27,195 nt of DNA. It comes from an uncultured Lachnospiraceae bacterium (GTDB lineage Bacteria > Bacillota > Clostridia > Lachnospirales > Lachnospiraceae). Positions 1 to 7,054 of the stretch are shown here, piece after piece; positions within the stretch are counted from its first letter, which is position 1; each line of letters begins with the position of its first letter. Under the pieces are notes generated by a model that saw nothing but the letters and a program-made list of their open reading frames with translations, did not search any database and had not been told where the DNA came from. The translations under genes were made by a program, and so were the position numbers. The stretch covers positions 1-27,195 of the forward strand of contig CAJLRL010000034.1 of the NCBI GenBank assembly GCA_905209075.1, read 5' to 3'.

Positions 1-428
1 GCCCCATTTCACTATTGCTAATATCACAATCTCACAGTAAAATATAATAATCGAATTCAAGGTGTCTTTCTTTTATGCAAAATCACGAACTTGCTCATTT
101 ATAGTTAATATATTTACTTTCATATATATAGTGTATTTTTTTGTGATTTGTCCACGAAATCTGCAAAAAAGATGCAAGTTTTTTGAAGCGATTTATATTA
201 TAGCACATATGGGAGAAAATGACTATATGGAATCAATATAATGCTAAAATATTTATATTACTCTTACATTCATTGATGAATATAATAATAAAGGTAAATC
301 CCCCCAATCTAAAGTTTGGTTATACCTCAAGACAGTTGATTTTTCAAACGCTTTTTTAAAACAAATATGAAGTTCTACTCTAATTTGCTTTATTTAAAAA
401 TTCATCAAAATATAGTATAATACTTTTT
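1..428. other. AT-rich non-coding region upstream of the TtcA-like gene
   Basis: No convincing gene is visible. The stretch is very AT-rich. It holds a short inverted repeat (ATTCAT-TG-ATGAAT, 268-281) and a weak 46-codon reading frame (219-359) preceded by GGGAGA but with only a 2-nt gap to its ATG and no recognisable product. The TtcA-like gene promoter lies at its right end. No terminator, RNA gene or recombination site was recognised, and the left edge may contain the far end of a neighbouring regulatory region. Confidence 0.6.
393..421 (+). promoter_or_regulatory. Promoter of the TtcA-like gene, apparently giving a leaderless mRNA
   Basis: A perfect TATAAT -10 box (416-421) lies 17 nt downstream of a weak TTTAAA -35 (393-398). 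The ATG at 429 is only 7 nt beyond the -10 box, so transcription would be expected to start at or within a base or two of the start codon. There is no Shine-Dalgarno sequence before the ATG. The -10 is certain as sequence; its use is inferred. Confidence 0.6.
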
Positions 429-1166
429 ATGAAATTACAAAAATTATACAGCAAAGTTCGTCAGGCTCTTGACGATTACAATATGATAACTGAAAATGAC
501 AAAATAGCCATCGGTGTATCTGGAGGAAAAGATTCCCTTACCCTCTTATATGCACTTGCGGGCATACGCAGTTTTTATCCAATTCATTTTGAACTTGCAG
601 CTATAGCCGTGGACCTGGGATATGATGATTTTACTCTTTCCCCGGTGCAGACACTGTGCGATGAGCTTGGTGTTGATTTCTACATAGTAAAAACAGATAT
701 CGGAAGGATCTCGCTCGAAAAGTCGAAGGAGCAGGCAAGTCCATGTTCATGGTGTGCAAAGCTTCGCAAAGGTGCTTTGAATGATTTTGCTCTGTCGATC
801 GGGTGCAACAAAATCGCATATGCGCACCACATGGATGATATAGTAGAAACGATGTTTCTGTCTCTTTTATATGAAGGACAATTCTACTCATTTGCGCCTG
901 TCACTCCGTTAGATGATAGTGGTCTTACAATAATCCGTCCACTAATGTATGTCGGAGAGTCTGAAGTCAAAGGATTTAAAAACAAATATGATCTGCCTGT
1001 ATGTAAGAATCCCTGCCCTTATGACGGACATACAAAACGTGAATATGTAAAACAGCTTGTCAGACAGCTTAATTTGGAAAATCCCGGTGTTAAAAAACGT
1101 CTGTTTTCTGCCATACAAAATGGAAATATTGATGACTGGATAAAGTGTACACCGAACAGGCAATAA
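429..1166 (+). CDS. TtcA-family tRNA 2-thiolation ATPase (PP-loop)
   Basis: Probable tRNA-thiolating enzyme of the TilS/TtcA superfamily, which adenylates a tRNA base and replaces its oxygen with sulfur, acting in the cytoplasm. The 245-residue protein carries the PP-loop SGGKDS at residues 31-36 and the TtcA-type CxxC pair (C106, C109) with a further CKNPC cluster near residues 191-195, fitting the three cysteines that hold the Fe-S cluster in TtcA. It is shorter than E. coli TtcA (about 310 aa), as common clostridial homologues are. The start at 429 sits 7 nt after a TATAAT box with no ribosome binding site, so the message is probably leaderless. The next in-frame ATG (residue 19) has no ribosome binding site either and would remove conserved N-terminal sequence. 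The tyrosine recombinase follows 50 nt downstream, probably in the same transcript. The exact substrate (C32 or another base) cannot be fixed from sequence. Confidence 0.85.
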   Translation: MKLQKLYSKVRQALDDYNMITENDKIAIGVSGGKDSLTLLYALAGIRSFYPIHFELAAIAVDLGYDDFTLSPVQTLCDELGVDFYIVKTDIGRISLEKSKEQASPCSWCAKLRKGALNDFALSIGCNKIAYAHHMDDIVETMFLSLLYEGQFYSFAPVTPLDDSGLTIIRPLMYVGESEVKGFKNKYDLPVCKNPCPYDGHTKREYVKQLVRQLNLENPGVKKRLFSAIQNGNIDDWIKCTPNRQ

Positions 1167-1216
1167 TTTCCAGATTATTTATATAGTTATATTTAATACA
1201 GAAAAGGAACTCAAAA

Positions 1217-2266
1217 ATGAAAGATAAAGCTTATTATGAAGATATCAATATAAAAAATGAGTTAAAATTAAGAGAAATGATAAAACAGCTTCCAAAATTC
1301 TGCCTTGATTTTTTTATTGGTATAGATTCAGACAAATCTTCCAGGACAAAAATTGCATATGCATATGATCTTTTAACTTTTTTTGAATATATGAAAAATG
1401 CGAATCCCTCATTAAAAAAATACAATATACAGGATTTTCCGATGAGTCTGCTGGATCAGATAAGCCCATCTGATATTGAAGAATATTTATTTTACCTGAA
1501 GTATTATGAAAAAGATGGTGTGGCACATACCAATGATGAAAAAGGCATCAAACGAAAGCTTGCTTCACTGAGGACATTTTACAATTTTTATTTTAGAAAA
1601 GAATTTATTGATACAAATCCTGCAAGTAAAGTAAGTCTTCCAAGAATACACGAAAAAAATATTATAAGGCTAGATGTTGACGAAGTCGCAAGGCTGCTGG
1701 ATGAGGTTGAGTCAGGAGAAAATCTGTCGAAAAACCAACAGAAATTTCACGAAAAAACAAAAGTGCGTGATCTTGCGCTTATGACACTTCTTCTCGGAAC
1801 AGGAATCCGTGTCTCAGAATGTGTCGGGCTGGATCTGGATGATGTTGATTTTAAAAATAATGGTATAAAGGTTCACCGTAAAGGTGGCGCCGAAGCAATT
1901 GTATATTTCGGTGATGAGGTACGTGATGCATTAATTGACTATTGGCAAGAACGGTCATGTATTACGGCAGTAGACGGACATACCAATGCACTTTTCCTGT
2001 CTCTTCAGAAAAAGAGAATATCTGTCCGTTCAGTAGAAAAATTAGTAAAGAAATATTCAAGGCTTGTTACGACCGTAAAAAATATTACCCCACATAAGCT
2101 TCGCAGTACATACGGAACAACTCTTTATCAGGAAACTGGTGACATATATCTGGTTGCTGATGTTTTGGGACATAAAGATGTAAACACAACAAGAAAACAT
2201 TATGCAGCCCAGGAAGATAACAGACGTCGTGCTGCCGCAAAATATGTACATCTTCGTGAAGAGTAA
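1217..2266 (+). CDS. Tyrosine recombinase of the XerC/XerD type
   Basis: A 349-residue site-specific recombinase. The N-terminal SAM-like core-binding domain spans about residues 25-130 and the catalytic domain about 150-345. All catalytic residues are present: R198 (GTGIRVSE), K222 (HRKGG), H293 and R296 (HKLR), H319 (LGHK) and the nucleophile Y329 (RKHY). Its length and lack of an N-terminal Arm-binding domain fit Xer-type recombinases rather than phage or conjugative-element integrases, and no excisionase, att site or cargo lies nearby. The likely role is chromosome dimer resolution or another housekeeping recombination, though no dif-like site was recognised here. An AAAAGGAA ribosome binding site precedes the ATG. 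It converges with the hypothetical gene ending at 2273, leaving a 6-nt gap. Confidence 0.9.
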   Translation: MKDKAYYEDINIKNELKLREMIKQLPKFCLDFFIGIDSDKSSRTKIAYAYDLLTFFEYMKNANPSLKKYNIQDFPMSLLDQISPSDIEEYLFYLKYYEKDGVAHTNDEKGIKRKLASLRTFYNFYFRKEFIDTNPASKVSLPRIHEKNIIRLDVDEVARLLDEVESGENLSKNQQKFHEKTKVRDLALMTLLLGTGIRVSECVGLDLDDVDFKNNGIKVHRKGGAEAIVYFGDEVRDALIDYWQERSCITAVDGHTNALFLSLQKKRISVRSVEKLVKKYSRLVTTVKNITPHKLRSTYGTTLYQETGDIYLVADVLGHKDVNTTRKHYAAQEDNRRRAAAKYVHLREE

Positions 2267-2271
2267 AGATG
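2249..2271. terminator. Weak hairpin between the convergent recombinase and hypothetical genes
   Basis: CATCTT (2249-2254) and AAGATG (2266-2271) form a 6-bp stem that overlaps the recombinase 3' end and the 6-nt gap between the convergent genes. It lacks GC-rich pairing and a long T run. It could be a weak bidirectional terminator, but the support is limited to position and symmetry. Confidence 0.25.
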
Positions 2272-2272
2272 C

Positions 2273-3280
2273 TTATTTGTAATCCATTACAAGAAACATT
2301 GGCTTGATGGCTACAATTTCATCATATTCTTCCTGTTCGACTACAACACTCGAATTTAAAGCTTTTAAATCATTCTTTAAAACTTCAAGCGCTTCAGACA
2401 TCGTCTCAGCTCTTTTATCTTTTAGGATATCCTGCATTCTTTTTAAAACTACAGGATGAGCATAATGTGCCGGAACTGGAAAATCAGGATAAGTTTTTAT
2501 GTATCGCTGCATATCATCTATCGATCTGACAAGCTGTTTTTCGATATAATGTTTATTGTTTTTGGAAGTAGGCAGTACGCTTGCTCCGGAAAAAAGAAAT
2601 ATCGCAGCTAGTCCGAACAGCAGAAAATAAATTCCAAATCCGGCATGTGTGATGACTGAATATACACCATAGAAAAAGGCACCGAGTCCTATAATCGTAA
2701 TAGCAAGTGCAACCCATTTATAAGCCGGATTGCTTCGGTCATACACTCTCTTCTTTTTGGCAGACTGGCTTAAATTCAGATATAAATCAGAATCCTTGTG
2801 CAGATATTTTATCGCATTATCAAGAATAGATATATTATTTCTGGCAGTATCCGATATATTTCCTGCAAGCCGCTTTTTTTCTAAATTACGTTCCTTTTCA
2901 CGGAGCTTCTGCTCAGCCGCTTCACTGTGCAGAGGTATATCAGGAAAATTATCTTCTATGTATGCAAGAATTCTGTCCACATCTTCTTCATGCTTGAAAT
3001 TACACTGCTTTTGTCTGCCATCATCAAATTCGACCACAAGGTATGGCAATGTTGCAAATACTCCCCTTCCGGTAAAACCGCCTTTGCTCATAGCAATCCG
3101 TTTAAATACTCTTTTGACCGACTTCATAGGTACATAGTATTGTCTATCAATATAGAAGCTATTTAAATATATTGCTTTTTGTCCCACTCCGCAGGGACCA
3201 AATTTATGACATGATTTTTTATCTTCTTTTAATTCGTTTTCCGGCAAAGTATCTTTGCCAAGCCTTTGTGGTCTAATCAT
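2273..3280 (-). CDS. Hypothetical protein with two membrane helices
   Basis: I do not recognise the family. The 335-residue product has a soluble N-terminal part (1-185) with a CHKFGPCG cysteine pair (C24, C30) and a segment (about 40-110) rich in basic and aromatic residues. A charged, probably helical stretch follows at about 120-140. Two hydrophobic helices lie at about 188-210 and 214-235, and a soluble C-terminal region at 240-335. There is no signal peptide, so both soluble parts are probably on the same side of the membrane, likely cytoplasmic. The ATG is preceded by GGAAATGAGG. The gene begins 29 nt after the CstA stop codon with no clear terminator between, so it may be co-transcribed with cstA. 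Nothing visible ties its function to peptide transport. Confidence 0.7.
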   Translation of the reverse strand: MIRPQRLGKDTLPENELKEDKKSCHKFGPCGVGQKAIYLNSFYIDRQYYVPMKSVKRVFKRIAMSKGGFTGRGVFATLPYLVVEFDDGRQKQCNFKHEEDVDRILAYIEDNFPDIPLHSEAAEQKLREKERNLEKKRLAGNISDTARNNISILDNAIKYLHKDSDLYLNLSQSAKKKRVYDRSNPAYKWVALAITIIGLGAFFYGVYSVITHAGFGIYFLLFGLAAIFLFSGASVLPTSKNNKHYIEKQLVRSIDDMQRYIKTYPDFPVPAHYAHPVVLKRMQDILKDKRAETMSEALEVLKNDLKALNSSVVVEQEEYDEIVAIKPMFLVMDYK

Positions 3281-3309
3281 ATTAAAAGCCTCATTTCCGA
3301 TGTGTATTA

Positions 3310-4755
3310 TTACTGATTATTTTTAGCAGGTTTTCTTGTGGCATGTATAAATATGCCAAGGAAAAGTGCTGCAAGTATTATTCCTACCGGATAAGCTACT
3401 GTTGTAGAGAATCCTAAACATTCATCAGCACAGAAGAAATATGTCATTGAAACAGCACTCATAAATGTAGCTGGGACGGCTGTGATCCAATAATTCTTTT
3501 TCTCCCTGTATAAGTACATGCTGGCTGTCCAGAGAACTATCATAGCAAGTGTCTGGTTAGTCCAGCTGAAGTATCTCCATACAACTGCATAATCAAGGTG
3601 TCCTACAAATGCTCCGACTGCAAGCAATGGTACACATAGCATAAGTCGTTTCTGAAGCTTGTCCTGATCAATCTTAAACCAGTCAGCTAAAACAAGTCTT
3701 GCGCTTCGGAATGCTGTATCTCCTGATGTGATAGGACAAACAATTACACCTATCATAGCAAGTGCTACTCCAACACTTCCCATTGTCTTTATACATACAT
3801 CATAGATTGCAGATGACTGTCCGCCTGCAAGGACATCACTAAGTCCTGTGCTGAGACCACCTGTCACTTTATAGATTGCACATCCTGCAGCTGCCCATAT
3901 TAAAGCAATAACACCTTCAGCGACCATTGCTCCATAAAATACAAAATGTCCCTGTTTCTCTGATTTCATACAACGGGCCATAAGTGGTGACTGTGTTGAA
4001 TGGAATCCTGATATAGCACCGCAGGCAACTGTAATAAACATAAAACTCCATATCGGTTTACCATCCGGGTGCATATTTCTGAAGTTGCTCCACAACTCCG
4101 GTATCTGATATTCAGAATGAGTAAATATTCCGAAAATAACACCTACTGCCATTACGATAAGGCAGATACCAAAAACAGGATATATTCGTCCGATTATTTT
4201 ATCGATTGAAATAAATGTTGCGATAAAATAATATAGGAGAATGATCCAAAGCCAGAATTCTGTGCTGGTAACTATGCCTGATAGTCCTCCATTTTTGAAA
4301 AGGGTAACAATAAGTCCGGCAGGACCTACAGCAAATACTGTACCAACCATTACAAGTAAAACAACACTGAAAATTCTCATTACGTTTTTCATCAGATTTC
4401 CAAGGTAGATACCACATACCTCCGAAATAGATGCACCATTATTACGTTCAGAAAGCATACCTGAAAAATAATCATGTACACCACCTGCAAAAATGGTACC
4501 AAACGTAATCCATAAAAATACTACTGGTCCCCAAAGGGCTCCCTGCATTGCACCGAAGATTGGTCCAAGTCCGGCGATGTTGAGAAGCTGTACCAAAAAC
4601 AGTTTCCACTGCGGCATGACTACATAATCTACACCGTCATTAATCCGAACCGCCGGTGTTTCTCTGTCATCCGGAGCAAAAGTGTTCTCGACAATTTTGC
4701 CGTATACAAAGTAACCTCCGATAAGTAATGCCAGGCAAATAAAAAAACTAATCAT
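3310..4755 (-). CDS. cstA: CstA-family peptide/pyruvate transporter, short form
   Basis: Carbon starvation protein A family membrane transporter. Characterised members take up peptides (CstA) or pyruvate (BtsT). The 481-residue protein is almost entirely hydrophobic helices, starting with a membrane segment at residues 2-21, and is shorter than the roughly 700-residue E. coli proteins, as is usual in clostridia. Family-like segments include the GPxFGAMQGALWGP region near residue 60 and GGVHDYFSG shortly after. I chose the ATG at 4755 because GGGAGGTG lies just upstream. The open frame continues 54 codons further up, but that part is cysteine-rich, overlaps the promoter and is not family-like. 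A good promoter lies about 50 nt upstream. Substrate cannot be read from sequence. Confidence 0.88.
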   Translation of the reverse strand: MISFFICLALLIGGYFVYGKIVENTFAPDDRETPAVRINDGVDYVVMPQWKLFLVQLLNIAGLGPIFGAMQGALWGPVVFLWITFGTIFAGGVHDYFSGMLSERNNGASISEVCGIYLGNLMKNVMRIFSVVLLVMVGTVFAVGPAGLIVTLFKNGGLSGIVTSTEFWLWIILLYYFIATFISIDKIIGRIYPVFGICLIVMAVGVIFGIFTHSEYQIPELWSNFRNMHPDGKPIWSFMFITVACGAISGFHSTQSPLMARCMKSEKQGHFVFYGAMVAEGVIALIWAAAGCAIYKVTGGLSTGLSDVLAGGQSSAIYDVCIKTMGSVGVALAMIGVIVCPITSGDTAFRSARLVLADWFKIDQDKLQKRLMLCVPLLAVGAFVGHLDYAVVWRYFSWTNQTLAMIVLWTASMYLYREKKNYWITAVPATFMSAVSMTYFFCADECLGFSTTVAYPVGIILAALFLGIFIHATRKPAKNNQ

Positions 4756-4804
4756 AAAAACACCTCCCAATAATGTATATATTAGTTTCTTACTGCATAC
4801 CTTT

Positions 4805-4832
4805 ATTATAGTACAACAATAACAATAATCAA
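4805..4832 (-). promoter_or_regulatory. Promoter of cstA
   Basis: On the minus strand TTGATT (4827-4832) is followed after 16 nt by TATAAT (4805-4810). Transcription would start near 4798, giving a leader of about 40 nt to the ATG at 4755. This supports the short form of CstA, since the upstream extension of the frame would not be transcribed as a complete gene. No obvious catabolite or CodY operator was recognised. Confidence 0.65.
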
Positions 4833-4954
4833 GAGGTTTTAGCAAGAAAAATATCATTTCTGCACAAAATAATTCAATTTCTATCCATTTTATATGTACA
4901 TTACATATTGCATACATGGAAACTGAATGACGCTGATGATAACATACAATAAAT

Positions 4955-4996
4955 AATAGCCAAGATATGGATTATCTATCCAATACCTCGGCTATT
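4955..4996 (-). terminator. Long hairpin over the plsC stop codon
   Basis: AATAGCC (4955-4961) and GGCTATT (4990-4996) are the base of an imperfect stem of about 18 bp with two G-U pairs and one bulge. Its small loop contains the end of the acyltransferase gene. On the minus strand it is followed by an AT-rich TATTTATT tract. It probably ends plsC transcription just before the cstA promoter. Confidence 0.5.
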
Positions 4997-5691
4997 TTAT
5001 CTTCTATACGTTTTTTTACAAGAGCAGCTATCTCCTGTGTCTTCATAGTCTTATATTCATCGTACTCTATCGGTTTTAGGTAATGAACCTGTGTCGTTAT
5101 AGGTCCAATATGAAAACTATTGAATACTTTATACGAATCTATAAGTGCTATAGGAACAATTGGTACATGGGATTTTAATGCGATTTTAAAACTGCCTGCT
5201 TTAAAATCCATGACTTTGTTTTTATTATTGAATTTATACCCACCTTCTGGAAACAGTACATATCTCTTTCCTTTTGCAACGTCTCTTGCTACTTCATTAA
5301 TTATAGTAATTCCCTGACGTGGATTATCTTTTTCCAACCTTTTAGCCTGCACAAGATCAACAAATTCACGAACGAGCATTGTGTGCGACTTAGCTTTATC
5401 CATTACGAAAGAACATACTTTCTGGTGTGTATATATTATTCCTAGAAGATCATATTTCCCCTGATGATTAGGGTACATTATATAGCCTCCTTGTTCAGGA
5501 AGATTCTCCAGACCGAATGCCTGTGTAGTTATTTTACCAGTTTTATTCATCAGATATATACAGTGTTTGGTCATCTCATATCTCTGAATTTCAGTATATT
5601 TTTCAGGGTGATCAGCCATATAACGCATTTTGGGGATTATGAGCGGAGCCCTGTGAAAATTCATAAATATTACATAAAATAGATTGAACAT
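4972..5691 (-). CDS. PlsC-like 1-acyl-glycerol-3-phosphate acyltransferase
   Basis: Lysophospholipid acyltransferase-family protein, likely transferring an acyl chain to lysophosphatidic acid at the inner face of the membrane during phospholipid synthesis. The 239-residue sequence has the HX4D catalytic motif (H76 to D81, in NHQGKYD), the acceptor-binding FPEGG motif at 147-151, GSFK at 166-169 and VPIVPIA at 176-182. The N-terminus is hydrophobic enough (1-12) for membrane association but not a clear signal peptide. An AAGGAG site lies 7 nt before the ATG, with its own promoter upstream. The YneA-like gene upstream ends 63 nt away, so SOS read-through is possible but not needed. Other acyl acceptors are possible for this family. 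Confidence 0.85.
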   Translation of the reverse strand: MFNLFYVIFMNFHRAPLIIPKMRYMADHPEKYTEIQRYEMTKHCIYLMNKTGKITTQAFGLENLPEQGGYIMYPNHQGKYDLLGIIYTHQKVCSFVMDKAKSHTMLVREFVDLVQAKRLEKDNPRQGITIINEVARDVAKGKRYVLFPEGGYKFNNKNKVMDFKAGSFKIALKSHVPIVPIALIDSYKVFNSFHIGPITTQVHYLKPIEYDEYKTMKTQEIAALVKKRIEDKIAEVLDR

Positions 5692-5714
5692 AAATTTACT
5701 CCTTAATCCACCTT

Positions 5715-5743
5715 ATTATAATGGAAAATGAATAAATTAGCAA
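5715..5743 (-). promoter_or_regulatory. Promoter of the PlsC-like gene
   Basis: On the minus strand TTGCTA (5738-5743) and a perfect TATAAT (5715-5720) are separated by 17 nt. The start codon is about 24 nt downstream of the -10, with AAGGAG (5699-5704) between them. The gene can therefore be expressed independently of the SOS-controlled gene upstream. Confidence 0.65.
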
Positions 5744-5754
5744 TGCACAAAAAC

Positions 5755-6093
5755 CTATTTAATATCATGGGAATAATATGCAACAATTATATATTCACCA
5801 GAATGTATCTGTCCGTCTGTCAGATTATTCATCCGGCATATATCATTAACATAGGATTCCTTATCAACAGAATTTTCTCCGATATATTTATCAGCGATAC
5901 TCCAAAGTGTGTCACCATCTTCAACCTGAATACTGGTATAATATTTATTAAATGGACGATTATCAGAACCATTTGCAAGAATATGGATACTGCTTCCAAG
6001 GATGATGAATAATAAGATAGCTGCAAATAGGATAAATAAAATAGAATTTTTCTTTAAATTGATGATTTCCGTAGCTTTTAATTTTCTCTCCAT
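5755..6093 (-). CDS. yneA: YneA-like SOS-induced LysM membrane protein (division inhibitor candidate)
   Basis: Small 112-residue protein with a basic N-terminus, one membrane helix (about 18-39) and an extracytoplasmic LysM domain (about 52-105, containing VEDGDTLWSIADKYIG). This is the architecture and approximate size of Bacillus YneA, which delays cell division during the SOS response by acting at the septum. The genetic setting is the same: it is divergent from lexA, and a perfect LexA box sits between its -35 and -10. A GGAGG site lies just before the ATG. The family assignment rests on architecture and context more than on specific residues, so a general LysM cell-wall protein under LexA control remains possible. 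Confidence 0.78.
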   Translation of the reverse strand: MERKLKATEIINLKKNSILFILFAAILLFIILGSSIHILANGSDNRPFNKYYTSIQVEDGDTLWSIADKYIGENSVDKESYVNDICRMNNLTDGQIHSGEYIIVAYYSHDIK

Positions 6094-6109
6094 GATAAAA
6101 CGCCTCCAT

Positions 6110-6123
6110 CGAACAACTGTTTG
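6110..6123. promoter_or_regulatory. Candidate LexA box in the yneA leader
   Basis: CGAACAACTGTTTT contains the GAAC-N4-GTTT core of the Firmicute LexA site (CGAACRNRYGTTYG). It departs from that consensus at the third centre base and the last base. It lies about 10-20 nt downstream of the predicted yneA transcription start, where a bound repressor would block elongation. Confidence 0.5.
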
Positions 6124-6138
6124 TCTGCTATGTTTATA

Positions 6139-6167
6139 ATATACTCCCCGAACAGATGTTTGTCAAT
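6139..6167 (-). promoter_or_regulatory. Promoter of the yneA-like gene
   Basis: On the minus strand a consensus TTGACA (6162-6167) lies 17 nt from TATATT (6139-6144). The intervening spacer holds the best LexA box, so LexA binding would occlude RNA polymerase directly. The strong -35 suggests high output once LexA is cleaved. Confidence 0.75.
6150..6163. promoter_or_regulatory. LexA box, full consensus match
   Basis: CGAACAGATGTTTG fits the Firmicute SOS consensus CGAACRNRYGTTYG at every position. It occupies the spacer and overlaps two bases of the yneA -35 box. Confidence 0.85.
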
Positions 6168-6188
6168 AGAGATTCGAACAAATTTTCT

Positions 6189-6202
6189 GAATATATGTTT
6201 GC
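6189..6202. promoter_or_regulatory. LexA box at the lexA promoter (autoregulation)
   Basis: TGAATATATGTTTG matches the LexA consensus except for T at positions 1 and 5. It overlaps the lexA -35 (6200-6205), consistent with weaker autorepression. A further half-site, CGAACAAAT (6176-6184), lies just upstream. Confidence 0.6.
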
Positions 6203-6228
6203 TATTGATATTTTATTATGTTATACTT
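6200..6228 (+). promoter_or_regulatory. Promoter of lexA
   Basis: TTGCTA (6200-6205), a 17-nt spacer and TATACT (6223-6228) with an extended -10 TG at 6220-6221. The predicted leader is about 65 nt to the ATG at 6302. The overlapping LexA box supports autorepression. Confidence 0.7.
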
Positions 6229-6301
6229 TATATAGTTAATTTAAATAAGCTTTTTGCTTTTTTTACGCATTTAATAAATGAATACATATTGGAGGATTTA
6301 T

Positions 6302-6919
6302 ATGTCTACAGAGAAAATTTCAGATAAACAGAGAGAAATTCTTGAATTCATAAAGAACGAAATATTAAACAGAGGCTATCCGCCTTCTGTGCGTGATATA
6401 TGTGAGGCAGTCCAGCTTAAATCGACTTCTTCTGTTCATGCTCATTTAGAAACTCTTGAAAGAAAAGGATATATACGAAGAGATCCTTTAAAAAACAGAG
6501 CTATCGAAATAATAGATGAAGAATTCGCACTTACCCGCCGCGAGATGGTAAATGTACCTGTCGTAGGACAGGTTGCTGCCGGTCAGCCTATCCTTGCTGC
6601 TGAAAATATCGAAAGTTACTTTCCTATTCCAGCCGAATATATGCCTAATAACAAAACTTTCATGCTCAAGGTAAAGGGTGAAAGTATGATCAATGCCGGT
6701 ATATGTAATGGTGATACTATTCTTGTTGAGCAGCAGAATACAGCCAGAAATGGAGACATGGTCGTAGCATTGATTGAAGATTCAGCTACAGTTAAGACTT
6801 TTTATAAAGAAGATGGATATATCAGACTTCAGCCTGAAAACGATACAATGGATCCTATAATCGTAAATGATTGTGAAATCCTTGGAAAAGTATTTGGAGT
6901 ATTCAGATTTTTTAAATAA
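6302..6919 (+). CDS. lexA: LexA, SOS repressor
   Basis: Transcriptional repressor of the DNA-damage response, inactivated by RecA-stimulated self-cleavage. The 205-residue protein has the winged-helix DNA-binding domain at about 1-68 (including QLKSTSSVHAHLETL) and the peptidase domain at about 85-205. The scissile bond is A93-G94 (QVAAGQ), and the catalytic residues are S128 (GESM) and K165 (ATVKTF). I chose the ATG at 6302 because GGAGG (6291-6295) precedes it by 6 nt. An in-frame ATG at 6278 adds eight residues but has no ribosome binding site. Boxes in the divergent spacer with the YneA-like gene indicate it represses itself and that gene. Confidence 0.97.
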   Translation: MSTEKISDKQREILEFIKNEILNRGYPPSVRDICEAVQLKSTSSVHAHLETLERKGYIRRDPLKNRAIEIIDEEFALTRREMVNVPVVGQVAAGQPILAAENIESYFPIPAEYMPNNKTFMLKVKGESMINAGICNGDTILVEQQNTARNGDMVVALIEDSATVKTFYKEDGYIRLQPENDTMDPIIVNDCEILGKVFGVFRFFK

Positions 6920-6950
6920 CTTTTCAAATAACAAGTATATTTATACAAAA

Positions 6951-6986
6951 TCCCTGCATCAGAATATAAATATCCTGATGCAGGGA
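6951..6986. terminator. Perfect 12-bp hairpin between convergent lexA and rsfS
   Basis: TCCCTGCATCAG (6951-6962) and CTGATGCAGGGA (6975-6986) pair perfectly over 12 bp around a 12-nt loop. On the minus strand it is followed by ATTTTGT, so it should end the obgE-to-rsfS transcript. On the plus strand the T run is missing, but it is the only hairpin seen after lexA and may serve both directions. Confidence 0.75.
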
Positions 6987-7020
6987 CTTCTGTACTGGTT
7001 AATTACAAATTATCTATATA

Positions 7021-7054
7021 TCTATAATTCTTTAATATCTATAATTCTTTAATA
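7021..7054. repeat. Two perfect tandem copies of a 17-bp unit at the rsfS stop codon
   Basis: The 17-base unit TCTATAATTCTTTAATA occurs at 7021-7037 and again at 7038-7054. The second copy encodes the last residues and stop codon of rsfS. The first copy lies just after the stop. This looks like a recent tandem duplication that left the protein unchanged. Confidence 0.85.

Noticed and set aside
79..178. Crossing inverted repeats AAATCAC/GTGATTT and AACTTGC/GCAAGTT, like a pseudoknot
   Set aside because: Short arms far apart in very AT-rich DNA; expected by chance and not followed by a gene.
219..359. 46-codon reading frame with GGGAGA upstream
   Set aside because: Only 2 nt between the site and ATG, low-complexity AT-rich composition and no recognisable motif; likely chance.
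1217..2266. Integrase of a mobile element
   Set aside because: No Arm-binding domain, excisionase, att repeats or cargo; size and context fit a housekeeping Xer recombinase.
4199..4417. Other long frames antisense or out of phase within real genes, for example inside cstA, obgE, hisD and the phosphatase gene
   Set aside because: No ribosome binding sites or family motifs, and they overlap strongly supported genes; treated as shadow frames.
4756..4917. N-terminal extension of CstA (54 codons)
   Set aside because: It overlaps the promoter, has no ribosome binding site and is not like the family; GGGAGGTG marks the ATG at 4755.
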